A DNA stretch of 64,000 nucleotides, from assembly GCA_037102815.1 (NCBI GenBank), contig BTPP01000002.1:124001-188000 (forward strand), in the 5' to 3' direction. The stretch is from Neurospora intermedia (taxonomy: Eukaryota > Ascomycota > Sordariomycetes > Sordariales > Sordariaceae). The position numbers and the translations under genes are program-made. Positions 1 through 10,443 of this stretch are shown one piece after another. The first letter of the stretch is position 1. Every line of letters begins with the position of its first letter. The notes beneath the pieces were generated by a model that did not search any database, was not told where the DNA came from, and worked only from the letters and a program-made list of their open reading frames with translations.

Positions 1-32
1 AGCGTGACCGCCATGTAGTCACCGGGCGTGCC

Positions 33-710
33 CTACCACGCCGGCTCAACAAATCCCAGCGTAATCAAGGCCTGCCCTCCATAGTACAATACCCAAACGG
101 CTCTCTGCATCCAGCCCCTATACCCCGTTGTCTCAGGCACCAGGAACTTGTCCGTCGCAAGGATCGAATCCGACGCCGTGAACATGGTGGCCCCCACAAT
201 CAATCTTCCATTCTCCAATGTCAGCGCCGTCAGTGCCATCACACAAATGGTAAGCGAGTACACCATCATCGGTACTCTCAGTGCGTTGCCAACCTTGGGC
301 ATCAATGCGGCGATCATGACGAGGACCAAAAGTGCCAATCCGCCAGCCGTTGCGGTGCGCCATCCTTCTGTCAATAAACTTTGGAACCCAGCCGCATGTT
401 GCTGCTGCAGAAACAACAAGATGTAAAGGACATGAGCAACCAAGAAGCTGGACAGACCACAAAGGAAGGCTAGGTCGCCATCCCAAGCAAGGAAGGCATC
501 GCCGAGGCAGCTGAGGACTAGAGCGCAAGTAAGGAATTGGGGGCCGCCGAGGAGGTGAGAGAGATAGGAGAGCAAGGCAATGGAAGAGGTCTTGACGAGC
601 GTGCGCGAGTACGAGGGGCTGGAGCGGACTTGAAAGAGGTAGAGGACGGCGGAGGCGAAGGAGACGGCTAGGACGGTTCTGTCCAGAGATGCGTCTGTAT
701 CGGACGACAT
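33..710 (-). CDS. YhhN/TMEM86-family membrane protein (lysoplasmalogenase-like)
   Basis: A single-exon reading frame of 225 residues starting at an ATG at 710. It is almost entirely hydrophobic, with seven or eight predicted membrane spans. The stretch CLGDAFLAWDGDLAFLCG (about residues 68-85) and the later FTASDSILATDKF match the two conserved acidic signatures of the YhhN/TMEM86 family (S/CLxGDxxL and SDxLLAxxxF). Family members in animals hydrolyse the vinyl-ether bond of lysoplasmalogens; many fungal members have no proven substrate, so the reaction is inferred from family only. It probably sits in the endoplasmic reticulum or another internal membrane. The gene points out of the window; only 32 bases lie beyond the stop codon, so no further neighbour is visible. 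Confidence is good for the family and low for the substrate. Confidence 0.8.
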   Translation of the reverse strand: MSSDTDASLDRTVLAVSFASAVLYLFQVRSSPSYSRTLVKTSSIALLSYLSHLLGGPQFLTCALVLSCLGDAFLAWDGDLAFLCGLSSFLVAHVLYILLFLQQQHAAGFQSLLTEGWRTATAGGLALLVLVMIAALMPKVGNALRVPMMVYSLTICVMALTALTLENGRLIVGATMFTASDSILATDKFLVPETTGYRGWMQRAVWVLYYGGQALITLGFVEPAW

Positions 711-2355
711 GGTGGTAACGGCGTGGTCTGGGAGCAGGCTTATGATGGGTAGGAGTTGGGTTGAATTGCCGTCGTATTGGACTTGATTGATAGGAACCGC
801 GATTGGTGACTGTTTACTTTGGTATCGTCGTCTTCATCGTGGACATTGCGGGGTATGTTCTGTTCCTTTTTCTTTCTTCTTTTCTCGTCCGAGGTTCCCA
901 ATTCGTCCGTCCCACGTGAAATTCCAAACCTGGGCTGGACATGGTCTTCGGCATGGAGTCCCTGGTCTCGGCTACACAAGTTAGCAAAGTGGATGAACTT
1001 GTCGTGGGGAGGTTGGGGAAATGGGGGGATACGTGGGATACGTGGGATAAATACGTGGGATAGATACGTGGGGGGAGAGGACACTGGGGGTCGTGGGGAG
1101 GGCGACCATGTGCACTCACCCCCCACAGAGCAACCACACTGGACGTGTTGTGATGGTGACCATGGATTGTGATTTTTCCACGCTCCGTACCTCTACCTCT
1201 ACCCTTCCTTGTTGTACTTCCTAGTTTCCCCCGCGAACCGGTATTAGCCAACTTCCCCGCAATCCATCTCGTTTTCTATCGGGCCTTTCCACATCGCGTC
1301 GATTTATCGAGTTGGCTGCGGGATGGGAACTTTTTAGAGACTGCGGGGTTACCCATCATCCCCAGACTCGTTGTCTCGGTTGGACAGGATTCGCGTGGTT
1401 GGTTGGGATCAAGGGAAGTTCGCCCGGTCCAAGGGGATTCAAGGATGCTGGTCTAGCTGCGGAGAATACCTCTCAAGGACAAGACGGGGAGGAGTACGTG
1501 ATAAACATAAGGTACATTCCAGTCAATGTGGTGGTTTATCGGTCTGTTCGTGATTTCGCCATTCGCCAATGAAGTTTGGTTGATGCTTCAGTAGTAAGTA
1601 ATTGATGATGCAGCGACGGAGGAAGGAAGACGGGAACTTGAAGTGGGAATTGGACAAGACGCCGCTTTGCCTGCCTAAATTGGCTGCCCGCATTATGCCG
1701 TGTCGGCAGCGGCAATCAACGGCACTGCAGTAGTTACTGTAGTTGTAGGTACTGCCCGTACAGGCGATGACCGTGCTGTAAATGCAGCGCAATGATGCCC
1801 GTAACTGAACAGGACGGGAACTTGAACTGCAGTGAACACCACCATCGGGTCATCGTGGACTGCCCGTACTGTACCCCCATCTTGCTTCCCAAATGGAGAC
1901 ATCGCACTCGCCCGTCATGTTCCCGTCCCGCCGTGACATCGATGATGGCACAACCCCGATCGCCATGTTCGTCCGACCATGTCTCCTACCTATTACCTAG
2001 AACCAGAGCTAACCACCGTTGATCCCAGACCAAGAGAGACCGCCCTATCCTGCCCGTCGCCTTGATTGGGTTTCCCTCGTGGAGCTTCCCCATTCTTCCC
2101 CATCTTCCGCGATCCATGATCCATGGTCGGCGACCGGCGCTGATCCCCAGTTTCCCCAGTCTCCCCAGACCTTTAGCACCAGAACGGAATACGGCCCAGC
2201 ATTAGCGTACAACATGGTGGACTTTCCCCGTACCTCGATGGAAACATAAAGAGGAGCCAGTCCAGCCCTTTTGTGTTCCCACCTGGGTTCACTCCGTCCT
2301 TCATCCCCAGACAGGAAGGTAGCCGGCCCTCTACCTCACAGTCAATTGTGCAACC
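711..2355. other. Intergenic region, divergent promoters
   Basis: About 1.6 kb between the divergently transcribed YhhN and MFS genes, so it should hold both promoters. No frame here looks coding. Visible structure is four copies of ATACGTGGG between 1029 and 1072, and scattered short direct repeats around CCCGTAC at 1740-1900. The bases before 2356 (CAACC) give a good fungal start context for the MFS gene. Confidence 0.6.
1029..1072 (+). repeat. Four short tandem ATACGTGGG units
   Basis: The 9-mer ATACGTGGG occurs at 1029, 1038, 1051 and 1064, the last two separated from their predecessors by four extra bases (ATAA- and ATAG-like spacers). The ACGTGG core resembles a half E-box or bZIP-type site, so the cluster could be regulatory for the divergent YhhN or MFS gene. 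That role is inference. Confidence 0.5.
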
Positions 2356-4015
2356 ATGGCAGACGGCGGAGTCGGAGTCCTCGCCCACAAGGCTTCGGGC
2401 GACCTCCAAGACATAGAAGACGGTCCCCAGGTGACCGAGACCGAGAACCAGCGCGTCACACTGACAGAGGAAGACGTAAGGCTTTCTTCCATCCATCCGA
2501 CCACTCCTACACCTTGAGAAGGAATCTTACTAACATGCCCGGCCATTCATCCAGAACCGCCGCATCCTTCGCAAAACAGATCTGACCATTCTCCCCATCC
2601 TCGCCTGGGTCTACTTCCTCCAAATCCTCGACAAGACCGTTCTCGGCTACGGCGCCATCTTCGGCTTGCGCGAAGACGCCCACCTCCAAGGCAACCAGTA
2701 CAGTCTGATTGGGTCCATCGCCCCCATTGCCCAGCTAGCATGGCAGCCCTTTTCCTCGATTTTGATCATCAAGGTCCCGCACCGCATCCTGATGTCCGTC
2801 CTCGTTCTCGGCTGGGGCATCGCCCAATGTCTGACGCCCCTGTGCAAGACCTTTTCTGCCCTGCTAGCTGTGCGCTTCTTCTTGGGCCTGTTCGAGGCCG
2901 GTTGTTTGCCGCTATTCTCCGTCATCACGGCGCATTGGTACCGGAGGAGCGAGCAGCCTGTAAGAGTCGCGGCATGGTACGGCACCAATGGTCTGGCAAC
3001 CATCTTTGCGGCGGCGCTGTCGTTTGGTTTGGCCAAGATCCATAGCCACGTGTTGGCGTCGTGGCAGATTATCTTTTTGTTCACGGGGCTGATGACGATT
3101 GTTACGGTGCCCTTCATTTACTGGAAGCTGGATAACAACGTCCATTCGGCAAGGTTCTTGACTGCCGAGGAGAAGCTGAAGGCCATTGAGCGGTTGAGGG
3201 CCAACAACAACGGCACCAGCGATGGCGAGGCGCACAAGTTCAAGTGGGCCCAGGTTGGAGAGGTTTTCTTGGATATCAAGACCTACCTCTTCATTGCCAT
3301 GTCTTTGGCAAACAACCTTGGAGCACAGGTGGTCAACACCTTTGGTCCGTTGATTCTGAGCGGTCTGGGTTTCGACAACCACAAGACCACGCTGCTCAAC
3401 ATTCCCTTCGGCGCGGTCCAGTACGTTGTCATTCTCGGCGTGGCCTGGACGAGTGTGAAGTTGCGGTCGGGCAAGGGTTTTGCCCTCTTGATTATTCTCC
3501 TCCCCATCCTGGCGGGCATCTCTATGCTCTATGTCCTTCCCCGCGACAAGTCGCACACTGCGCCCCTGCTGGTGGGCTACTACTTTCTCGCCTTCATCTT
3601 TGGCTGCAACACGCTGGTGGTGTCGTGGATTCTGGCCAACACGGCGGGATCGACCAAGAGCAGTATCATGATGTCGCTGTTCAACGCTGCTTCTTCGGCG
3701 GGCAACATTATTGGCCCCTTGTTGTTCGACACGGCCGATGCCCCAGCTTACACGCCCGGGCTGAAGGCCACGCTGGGAGTGTACAGCATGATGGCGGCGG
3801 TTGTGCTGCTGCAGCTGGGCAACTTGGTGCTGCTGAACAAGATGCAAGAGAAGAAGCGTGTGGCGAATGGCAAGCCGGCCAAGCTGCACGATGCTTCGAT
3901 GGATAAGAAGTTCAATGCGGCGGGTGCCGCCCAAGCCCAAGAAGGTGATATTGGAAGTCGGGCGTTCTTGGACTTGACGGATCGTCAGAACGACGAGTTC
4001 ATTTATGTATATTAG
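2356..4015 (+). CDS. MFS transporter, Dal5-like anion:cation symporter family
   Basis: Two exons, 2356-2475 and 2555-4015, give 526 residues. The 79-nt intron has donor GTAAGG, branch TTACTAAC and acceptor CAG, and keeps the frame in phase 0. Exon 2 opens with RKTDLTILPILAWVYFLQILDK, the first-helix signature of the fungal allantoate permease/anion:cation symporter branch (D..ILP...Y.LQ.LDK), and about twelve hydrophobic spans follow with the usual charged central loop near residues 220-260. The late segment NAASSAGNIIGPLLF matches the family's helix-11 motif. Relatives import allantoate, nicotinate, pantothenate, biotin or dipeptides with protons; the substrate cannot be read from the sequence. 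Expected location is the plasma membrane. Its tail nearly meets the convergent phospholipase C gene (69 bases apart). Confidence 0.88.
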
Positions 4016-4083
4016 TTCTTTCTTGGCCCGCTTTCTTCCATTGTGCTTGCAACTGTATTAGTGGTAGCCAATCCGGCATTTAA

Positions 4084-5955
4084 TCAGAGCTCATCCACTT
4101 CAAACTTGACCAGCAGTGTACATGCCGTCTCTCTCCCCTTTAGATCCAACATCCTCACGAACCTCCACTGCCCCTTGACGCCCTCCACATACAACAGCCT
4201 AACGCTCGCCACACACAGCACCGGGTTGCTGGAGAAGGAATCATCGCTCTTGATGAACATCCTCAAGAACACCAACTCATCGTCTTCATACTCGTCCCAC
4301 TCCAGCGTCTCATCCCACACCGGATCCGTCACCAGACTGTTCTCCTCCTCTTTACTTGCTGCCCCCGTCAATCCTCCAATCAGCAGCGCACTAAGCTTAT
4401 GCTTCCTAAACACATCCGTCTTCTTTTTGGTCTGCTGCATCTCCCCAAACGGCACGCCCGGATGTAGCAGCGTGCAGGTCAAGTACGGTTTCAACTCCTT
4501 ATCCGTGTCTCTGCCGCTGGGAATGGGAACATCCGACGCGCCAGCCACCACCAACCTCAATCGTTTCCTGCGTCTCGTCCTCGCCACTTGCTCTCTAAAC
4601 TCTTTTTCTGCTAATCCCACCATTGCCGCGTTGTTAGACCGCAACCAAGAAGGTTTAAGCACGTATCCGCCCGTTCCAGCGAACATGGCTTCGTTGATTT
4701 GCATGCTTGCGTCGAAAGTTTGCCAGTTTAAAGCACATACTTGTGCGCCTAAACCCCAGAAGGGTAGCGGCTTGAGGTTTTTGGAAGAGATGCGCGTGCC
4801 CTTGGGGAATACCCGCATCAAGTGGCGGGCGTTGTGCTTAGCTATGCTGGCGCCGTTGCCAGTAGACAAAAGGGCGTTGAGGCCGGATTCAGATACGTTG
4901 ATGAGGTGGTGGTGCGGGCCGTCTCTGGAGGGTAGGAGGTCCGAAGAGGTGAACCAGCTGTTGTCGGGCGGTTTGACGGATTGGCCGTAGACGCCCAGCT
5001 CGGCGAGGGAGGGGATGATGAGTTTGGCTTCCGGAGTGTCTTTTTTGGCTTGTTTCCTTTGTTTACTTTCTTTCTTTTCGGCTTCGTCTTCGGAGCTGGA
5101 ATCGGAGGAGGAATCAGAAGAGGCTTCGTTGATGAGATGATGCTCCACGATGACCACGATTTTGGACCCCAGATCGCGAAGACGGACATGTTGGTCTTGC
5201 TCAATGTGCGATTCGGTTTCTACCGGCTTGTCCAGCAAGTGCCTTCCCCATACCTCCTTCATGATGCGCACCAATGCCTCTTGCCCTTGAGCGCCGCAGT
5301 GGTTCTCGAGCGAAATCAACACGGGCGCACCGCCACCGCTGCTGGTTTGTTCCTCTTCTTCTACTACTTGCCGGATGATCTTGCATACTTCGCGGAAGGG
5401 GATGTTGGAAACCAAGGTGTAGCCGTGCGTGACTTTGGGTTCATCTAGGTTGTCGGGGTTGTCCCAGACGTCGATTTCGACGCATCTTGAGCCGGCCTGG
5501 AGCGTGTGTCGGTAAGGGTCGGTGGAGGACTCGCCAAAGAGTTGGTGTGCGCAAAGGTAGGTGTTGTGACTTGAAGAAACAAAGTATTCCGGTAGGGGGT
5601 AGTCCCTGTTGGTTACTTCGCGTGGAACGGCAATATGGGGCTTGGAAAGCAGGTCGGCGACGGTTTCGTCCGACCTCAAAATATGGTTCCTGGCGATGAA
5701 GGACTGCAGAGCGGGGGAGACGCGGAGCTGCGGGCCGTGCTTGCATGTGGAATGGCCGCCGCCAGCATGGGCGTCAAACGGGATGATGTCGCCTGCTTCT
5801 TCATCGTCGATTGGTTGTGTGCGTCGACGGGAGCCGAGAGTGAGCCTGCTGCGGACCGAAGAGGTGAGGTCGGTGACGGTCCCGGTGACTTGAGGAGGTA
5901 GGTTCTCTTTGGCGAATTCGCCGAGACCGGCTAGGGTGTGTTTGAGTTGGTCCAT
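4084..5955 (-). CDS. Phosphoinositide-specific phospholipase C
   Basis: A single exon of 623 residues from an ATG at 5955. It hydrolyses phosphatidylinositol 4,5-bisphosphate to diacylglycerol and inositol trisphosphate at membranes. The X domain runs about 118-270 and keeps the catalytic pieces: SSSHNTYL (His130), CVEIDVWDNP, VTHGYTLVSNI (His177) and ISLENHCG. An acidic Ser/Lys-rich linker (about 278-308) separates it from the Y domain (about 315-440, with RVFPKGTRISSKNLKPLPFW and GTGGYVLKPSWL). A C2 domain follows from about 463 (KRLRLVVAGASDVP) to the end. I see no EF hands or PH domain upstream of X, so this is a short fungal form whose calcium response would have to come from the C2 and active-site calcium. 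The gene is convergent with the MFS gene; its promoter lies in 5956-6716. Confidence 0.93.
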   Translation of the reverse strand: MDQLKHTLAGLGEFAKENLPPQVTGTVTDLTSSVRSRLTLGSRRRTQPIDDEEAGDIIPFDAHAGGGHSTCKHGPQLRVSPALQSFIARNHILRSDETVADLLSKPHIAVPREVTNRDYPLPEYFVSSSHNTYLCAHQLFGESSTDPYRHTLQAGSRCVEIDVWDNPDNLDEPKVTHGYTLVSNIPFREVCKIIRQVVEEEEQTSSGGGAPVLISLENHCGAQGQEALVRIMKEVWGRHLLDKPVETESHIEQDQHVRLRDLGSKIVVIVEHHLINEASSDSSSDSSSEDEAEKKESKQRKQAKKDTPEAKLIIPSLAELGVYGQSVKPPDNSWFTSSDLLPSRDGPHHHLINVSESGLNALLSTGNGASIAKHNARHLMRVFPKGTRISSKNLKPLPFWGLGAQVCALNWQTFDASMQINEAMFAGTGGYVLKPSWLRSNNAAMVGLAEKEFREQVARTRRRKRLRLVVAGASDVPIPSGRDTDKELKPYLTCTLLHPGVPFGEMQQTKKKTDVFRKHKLSALLIGGLTGAASKEEENSLVTDPVWDETLEWDEYEDDELVFLRMFIKSDDSFSSNPVLCVASVRLLYVEGVKGQWRFVRMLDLKGRETACTLLVKFEVDEL

Positions 5956-6716
5956 GTTACCGTCTGCCCTTCTAAGAACGAGTGAGAAAAGGGAAACGAT
6001 GAAGTGAGGTTTGAAAGGGAAAAGAGAACCTTTATGACCCCACGTGTTTGGTTCAAGTGGAATGTCGATGGGATGGATGACCCCCGGGGATTCGATGTGG
6101 GTTTGGTGTTTGGACCCGCCTAAGATGGGCTGAAACGCGGGACCAGCAGCACTGGTGGGGTCAACGGGCTTGCGGCCGCTCGGCGCTAAGAGCCAAGCAG
6201 CCGGGGACTGGGGAGCATCATGCCGGCGAGTCCGTGATCATCGTATTCAGCGTGATCCTTGAGAGAGAGAGCATGTGATGCTGTGGGATCTGGTTATGGG
6301 GGGCCTGACTGTGCCGTTTTACCCACCTGCAGACAGCCACCGTCCAATATTGACCAGGTGAGGTTGGATGGAATCACGGTCTGGGCGCCCAGAACATCAC
6401 GTCTCGGCACGGCAAGTGGGTGTGTTGACGGGAACGTTGAAATGACACATGACGATTGAAGGTTGATGTCAAGATGATAATGATGAAGTTGGAGCTTCTT
6501 TTGTCTATCCTTTTCATTGTGTAACTGTTTTATCCAACGGTATTCCAAATGTCATTCACCCATTGTCCAATCAAATCATCCAAACGCTTCGACCAATGTT
6601 TCGTTCGCAACAAGCCGTTGCCAACTATGGTCAAAGACATCACCAACATCAACATATATTCCCACCACCACCGTCTCCCCTCTCAATGCTACACCCACAG
6701 ATAGGATCCGGACCAC
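5956..6716. other. Intergenic: phospholipase C promoter and ZIP gene 3' region
   Basis: Roughly 760 bp between two genes on the minus strand. It holds the presumed promoter of the phospholipase C gene and the 3' untranslated region of the ZIP gene. No convincing coding frame or RNA gene was seen; a GAGAGAGA tract lies near 6260 and a CACGTG-like ACCCCACGTGTTTGG at about 6036. Confidence 0.5.
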
Positions 6717-8273
6717 CTAAGCCCAAGCCCCCACCAAACTCATACCCACCGCCCCCGCAAACACCAAGACACACGCCGCCGCTCTCCTCTTCCCTCTCAA
6801 CGTTCGCCAACTATCATCACTCAAGAAATCCTCGCTCAAAAGTTCCACCAGACTAGCAAAGACCAACAGTCCCGAACTAATAGCATTCATCGTCCCCACC
6901 AGAATCAGGCCCACTTCACTCTCGGGAGAATACAAGCGATGCGTAGCCAACCCAATCGCCTGTCCGATAGGGGTAGTGCACCCGTACGCCAAAGCCATGA
7001 ACCACGGCTGCTTCGATCCTTCAGGCCATGTAATACTCGCGATGCGTGATCCCAAAGCAAGACCTTCAAAGGTTTGATGGAAAGCAATGGCAATAAGCAA
7101 AACGACGAAATCCGTCCCTACGGAAACAGACAGAGCCATGCCGATAAAGACAGAGTGGAAAAGAATGCCGCACTCGAGGAGGACGCATTGCATGGTTTCC
7201 TTGCGGCGCTTCATCTCGGCGGTCAGGTAAAAGTATCCATCATGAGGCAGCTGGGATTCGAGTTGTTGCGTGCTGGGGCTGGAGAGGGTTAAGTCGGATT
7301 GGAAGATTTCCTTGTTGAATTGGGGGGTGGTAGTGGTGCTGGTGTCGAGGTAATAGTCTTCGGAGGGCAGTGCAGGGAGGACGGCGTCCCGGTCTTGTGA
7401 ATCTTGACCCTGGCGGGAGACGTGAGAGAGCCGGCGGCCGATGGAGTGCGCGCGTCCGCGGAGGGCGCCCTTGGGTCGGGAGGGGAGGTTCTTGGTGGTG
7501 TCGTTAGGGGCGCGAGCGTTGCTGGGGACACGAGAAAGGGGGTCGATCGATTCGTCGTTCGCATTGGACTGAGCGGGTGCGCCCGAAATTTCCTGTTCCT
7601 GTTCGTGAGGTCCGTGATGCACGTGTCTTCCGGGGTGAAACACCATTTCGACAATCGTCACCATGAAAATAGCAGCCAGCGCAATAGCCCCCGGCATGGC
7701 GGGGTACTGCTCCGTCCAAAAGCTGTCGAGACATTGGTTGCTGAGCGAGATGAAAGCGGTCGGCAAAAGGTGGACGAAAGCCGTGGCAATCAAGACTCCG
7801 GTACCAAAGTGGCGGACGGCAAAGAAGAACACGGGTGGGAGACGAATCATGGGGAAGCGGGTCATGAGAACAGGAAAAGCGCAGGCGAGGAAGGAGACGC
7901 CGAATATGATGGCAAGGGCGGCACCGTGAAAGGCCGTGTTATAAAGCTCCTCATCAAACACGCCGCCCTTGGGACAAGTTGATGCTCTCTTGAAGACCCG
8001 GGGGGTAACGGGTTCAGCGACGGCGGAGACATGGAGAGCTGCATCAAGTTGGATTTGTCTATCGCTACCATGTTGTTGTCTTGTCATGATGGTGGACATG
8101 ATCAACGAGGTAACGACGACGGAGAGAACCCAGGTGACCCACCCCGGGACCGCCAAAGCGGCACTACGGAGGAGTGGAGCCACGGAGGTCCGAGTTCGGC
8201 AGGCACGGTCTTCACCACCGGCTGCCGGGGATTTCTGCGGGGCGGGGTCTGTGTTTCCGTCGGTGTTAGTCAT
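6717..8273 (-). CDS. ZIP-family zinc/iron transporter
   Basis: A single exon of 518 residues from an ATG at 8273. ZIP proteins move Zn2+ (or Fe2+/Mn2+) into the cytosol. Eight membrane spans can be drawn: a first span near residue 45-65, a cluster around 125-215 (ACAFPVLMTRFP, VRHFGTGVLIATAFVHLLP), then a long cytoplasmic loop, then the C-terminal spans. The metal-path signatures are HSVFIGMALSV in span 4 and HQTFEGLALGSR in span 5. The loop starts with the His-rich GRHVHHGPHEQEQE, typical of the ZIP variable metal-binding loop, and is otherwise Ser/Arg-rich. The protein ends in a short hydrophobic helix, as family members do. The N-terminal extension before span 1 is Lys/Arg/Ser-rich and unremarkable. 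The neighbouring phospholipase C is on the same strand but there is no sign of shared transcription. Confidence 0.9.
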   Translation of the reverse strand: MTNTDGNTDPAPQKSPAAGGEDRACRTRTSVAPLLRSAALAVPGWVTWVLSVVVTSLIMSTIMTRQQHGSDRQIQLDAALHVSAVAEPVTPRVFKRASTCPKGGVFDEELYNTAFHGAALAIIFGVSFLACAFPVLMTRFPMIRLPPVFFFAVRHFGTGVLIATAFVHLLPTAFISLSNQCLDSFWTEQYPAMPGAIALAAIFMVTIVEMVFHPGRHVHHGPHEQEQEISGAPAQSNANDESIDPLSRVPSNARAPNDTTKNLPSRPKGALRGRAHSIGRRLSHVSRQGQDSQDRDAVLPALPSEDYYLDTSTTTTPQFNKEIFQSDLTLSSPSTQQLESQLPHDGYFYLTAEMKRRKETMQCVLLECGILFHSVFIGMALSVSVGTDFVVLLIAIAFHQTFEGLALGSRIASITWPEGSKQPWFMALAYGCTTPIGQAIGLATHRLYSPESEVGLILVGTMNAISSGLLVFASLVELLSEDFLSDDSWRTLRGKRRAAACVLVFAGAVGMSLVGAWA

Positions 8274-10443
8274 TCTAGTTACACTCGGAAAGGGTTAGGG
8301 ACTGGACATTGACATACCAATAGACCGCCGCCCCGCAGAATGCTTGTTCTTCTGCGGAGGTACTTGTGGTCTGTGGTCCGCTTCATGCAGTCTTGTGCCG
8401 CCGCCTGGATGATGATTCAGTGCGCAAACACCGACCTCGCTGCCCCGAGATCCATGCCTGTGCACCCGCGAATTGGCAATTCCATTGAGGTCCTGGCGGG
8501 TGGTCAAGTCGGCAGCCAGGTAATGGGGTTGCTGGTTCCAAAAGGGATGTTCGAGCTCGGCATCGTCATTGCGAGAAGGGCAGTTCATTTTGGGCAATTG
8601 GTAGAGTTCAGTCTGTTTAATTTCGGTGTCGGGTTCGTCAAAGTGGTGCGGATCGGTTCAGTTGCGAAAGAAGGTTCGCGATGACTGATGACTGTGACCC
8701 CTGAGTCTTGGAGATCCGTGGCGAGTCTTGGCTTTGTTGACTTTTCTCTTCGTGGCGATGGATCAGACACGGCTTCTTTCACGGCAGTAAGCGGAATGTC
8801 AAAGGATCGCAAACAGTACTATTTATTGACTGTCTAAATGATACTGCGAGACTGATGAGTCCACTAGAACAAATAGTACTAAACAGGATCAAGCTGTATT
8901 ATAACAAAAAGTGGAAGCGGTCTGTTTATGAACAAGACGACAATGGAAAGATCCGACATGTCATCTTGGGGACCAAGTCCAGGCCTTTGAACGGTAAACC
9001 CTAACCCCATGACACTCAATCATAGGCTCACTCCATTCCGTGATGCCCCGATGGCTCCACACCCGGCAGAGATTCCGATCGTTGACATGAGTGGTCCGTT
9101 CAGAGATCCTCCAGTCTTCCCCAGATCTTGGCGTGCGTAAAACGAACACAACAACAACTGAAACATTGGAGATTCCTGAGCGAAGACGTCGAATGGTCGT
9201 TGACATGAATTCGCTTTTTCCGTTCGAATGGTTTGCTGACTCCGGTAGTCATGCATGGCTGTTCACCTGACTTGTGGAAAACGTTGAAGCCCTGAATGAT
9301 CCATTGAAAAGAGGTACTATTGTCGCTTCAAGAAGGAAATCTTTCTTCATAAAGCCCTACCAACTTCAAGACTGATACAGTCGAAGATCTATTCAGTCGA
9401 AATTTCCACTGAAAGGACCAAAGGTATGTGTCGGTATGTGCAAAGGGCACAATTGGTTGACAACCAAGGACTGTTCCGAAAAAGATTGACAATTGTTCCG
9501 AGCCTGGCGAACAATCCAGTTTGTTCGGTATTGGCTCCGGCCGATCACGGAGACGGGAACGGTCAACAACCACAAGAAAACACAAGAGATTTTCGTTTGG
9601 TGCTTGGCATCAGAATCCCGTGGAAAGCAAACAGCGATCCATTGATCCGGGGTGACTGCCGGTGTTAAGGCGGGCAATCACCATGTTGCACGTGGCTTCC
9701 AAGATCTCTGTAAGGACAGCCCCCTTCTTGGCGTTTAGCACAACTTGAGCTTCACATGGAATGGAACTTCTATGAAGATGGTCGTCAATTCGAAACGACT
9801 GGAAAGGAGCGACACAGGTGAGCAATATTTAGTAGTATCAGCCCAGTTCGTCGTCGGCCACCATACTTATTGAATCATTTGGATCCGAGTCGTGTTGGGG
9901 TCCTCTTCTTTCCGTTTTCTTTATGTTCCTCTTCAAACATTTCTTACCAGTCGACTCCGTGGCCGTAACCGTCAATATCCAGCTTCGCCAATTCATGTCA
10001 CCTATTACCGGGATTGAGACGAACCATTTACAATATATCATCCTGACCCCACGATTGTCGAGGACCGTCACCCTAACACAACGGCCGCTTGATCAATCGA
10101 GACGGGCCGTCATGACCCGCCAGCCGCAAACCCAACTTGAAGCGAGTGTAACCCTAAGTATAGTAGCCAATTCAACTTTGTGACCGCAGCAAGGTAAAAG
10201 TCACAGAATTGGCCGAGTAAGTAATGTCAAACGTGGATCTCTCACCGTCTTACACCGAGCCCCAGGCCGCTTCAGCCCGCCAAGGCCCTACCTAACCCCG
10301 CATCTCATCCCGATCGCATCATCCCGCCCCCGCCTCTCAAACCCCCAACTTCCACTTCCGTCCCCGTTCCGAAATCACATCCATATCCCGTCCTCAGTCC
10401 CGAACCCGGCATCCAAGCCGCTCATTGTGGAAAGAAGGTGAAA
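8274..10443. other. Gene-free stretch of about 2.2 kb
   Basis: Divergent promoter region between the ZIP gene and the dienelactone-hydrolase-like gene. Short open frames occur on both strands but none has recognisable protein character or continues over plausible splice sites. No RNA gene, terminal repeats or RIP-like composition was seen. A few isolated CCCTAA hexamers (about 9000, 10070, 10148) are too sparse to mean anything. Confidence 0.5.

Noticed and set aside
2912-3940. A 342-residue frame antisense to the MFS gene
   Set aside because: The sense strand has transmembrane helices and family motifs; the antisense peptide is Arg/His/Gln-rich without features.
8997-10155. Scattered CCCTAA hexamers as interstitial telomere repeats
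   Set aside because: Only isolated or twofold copies; expected by chance over this length.
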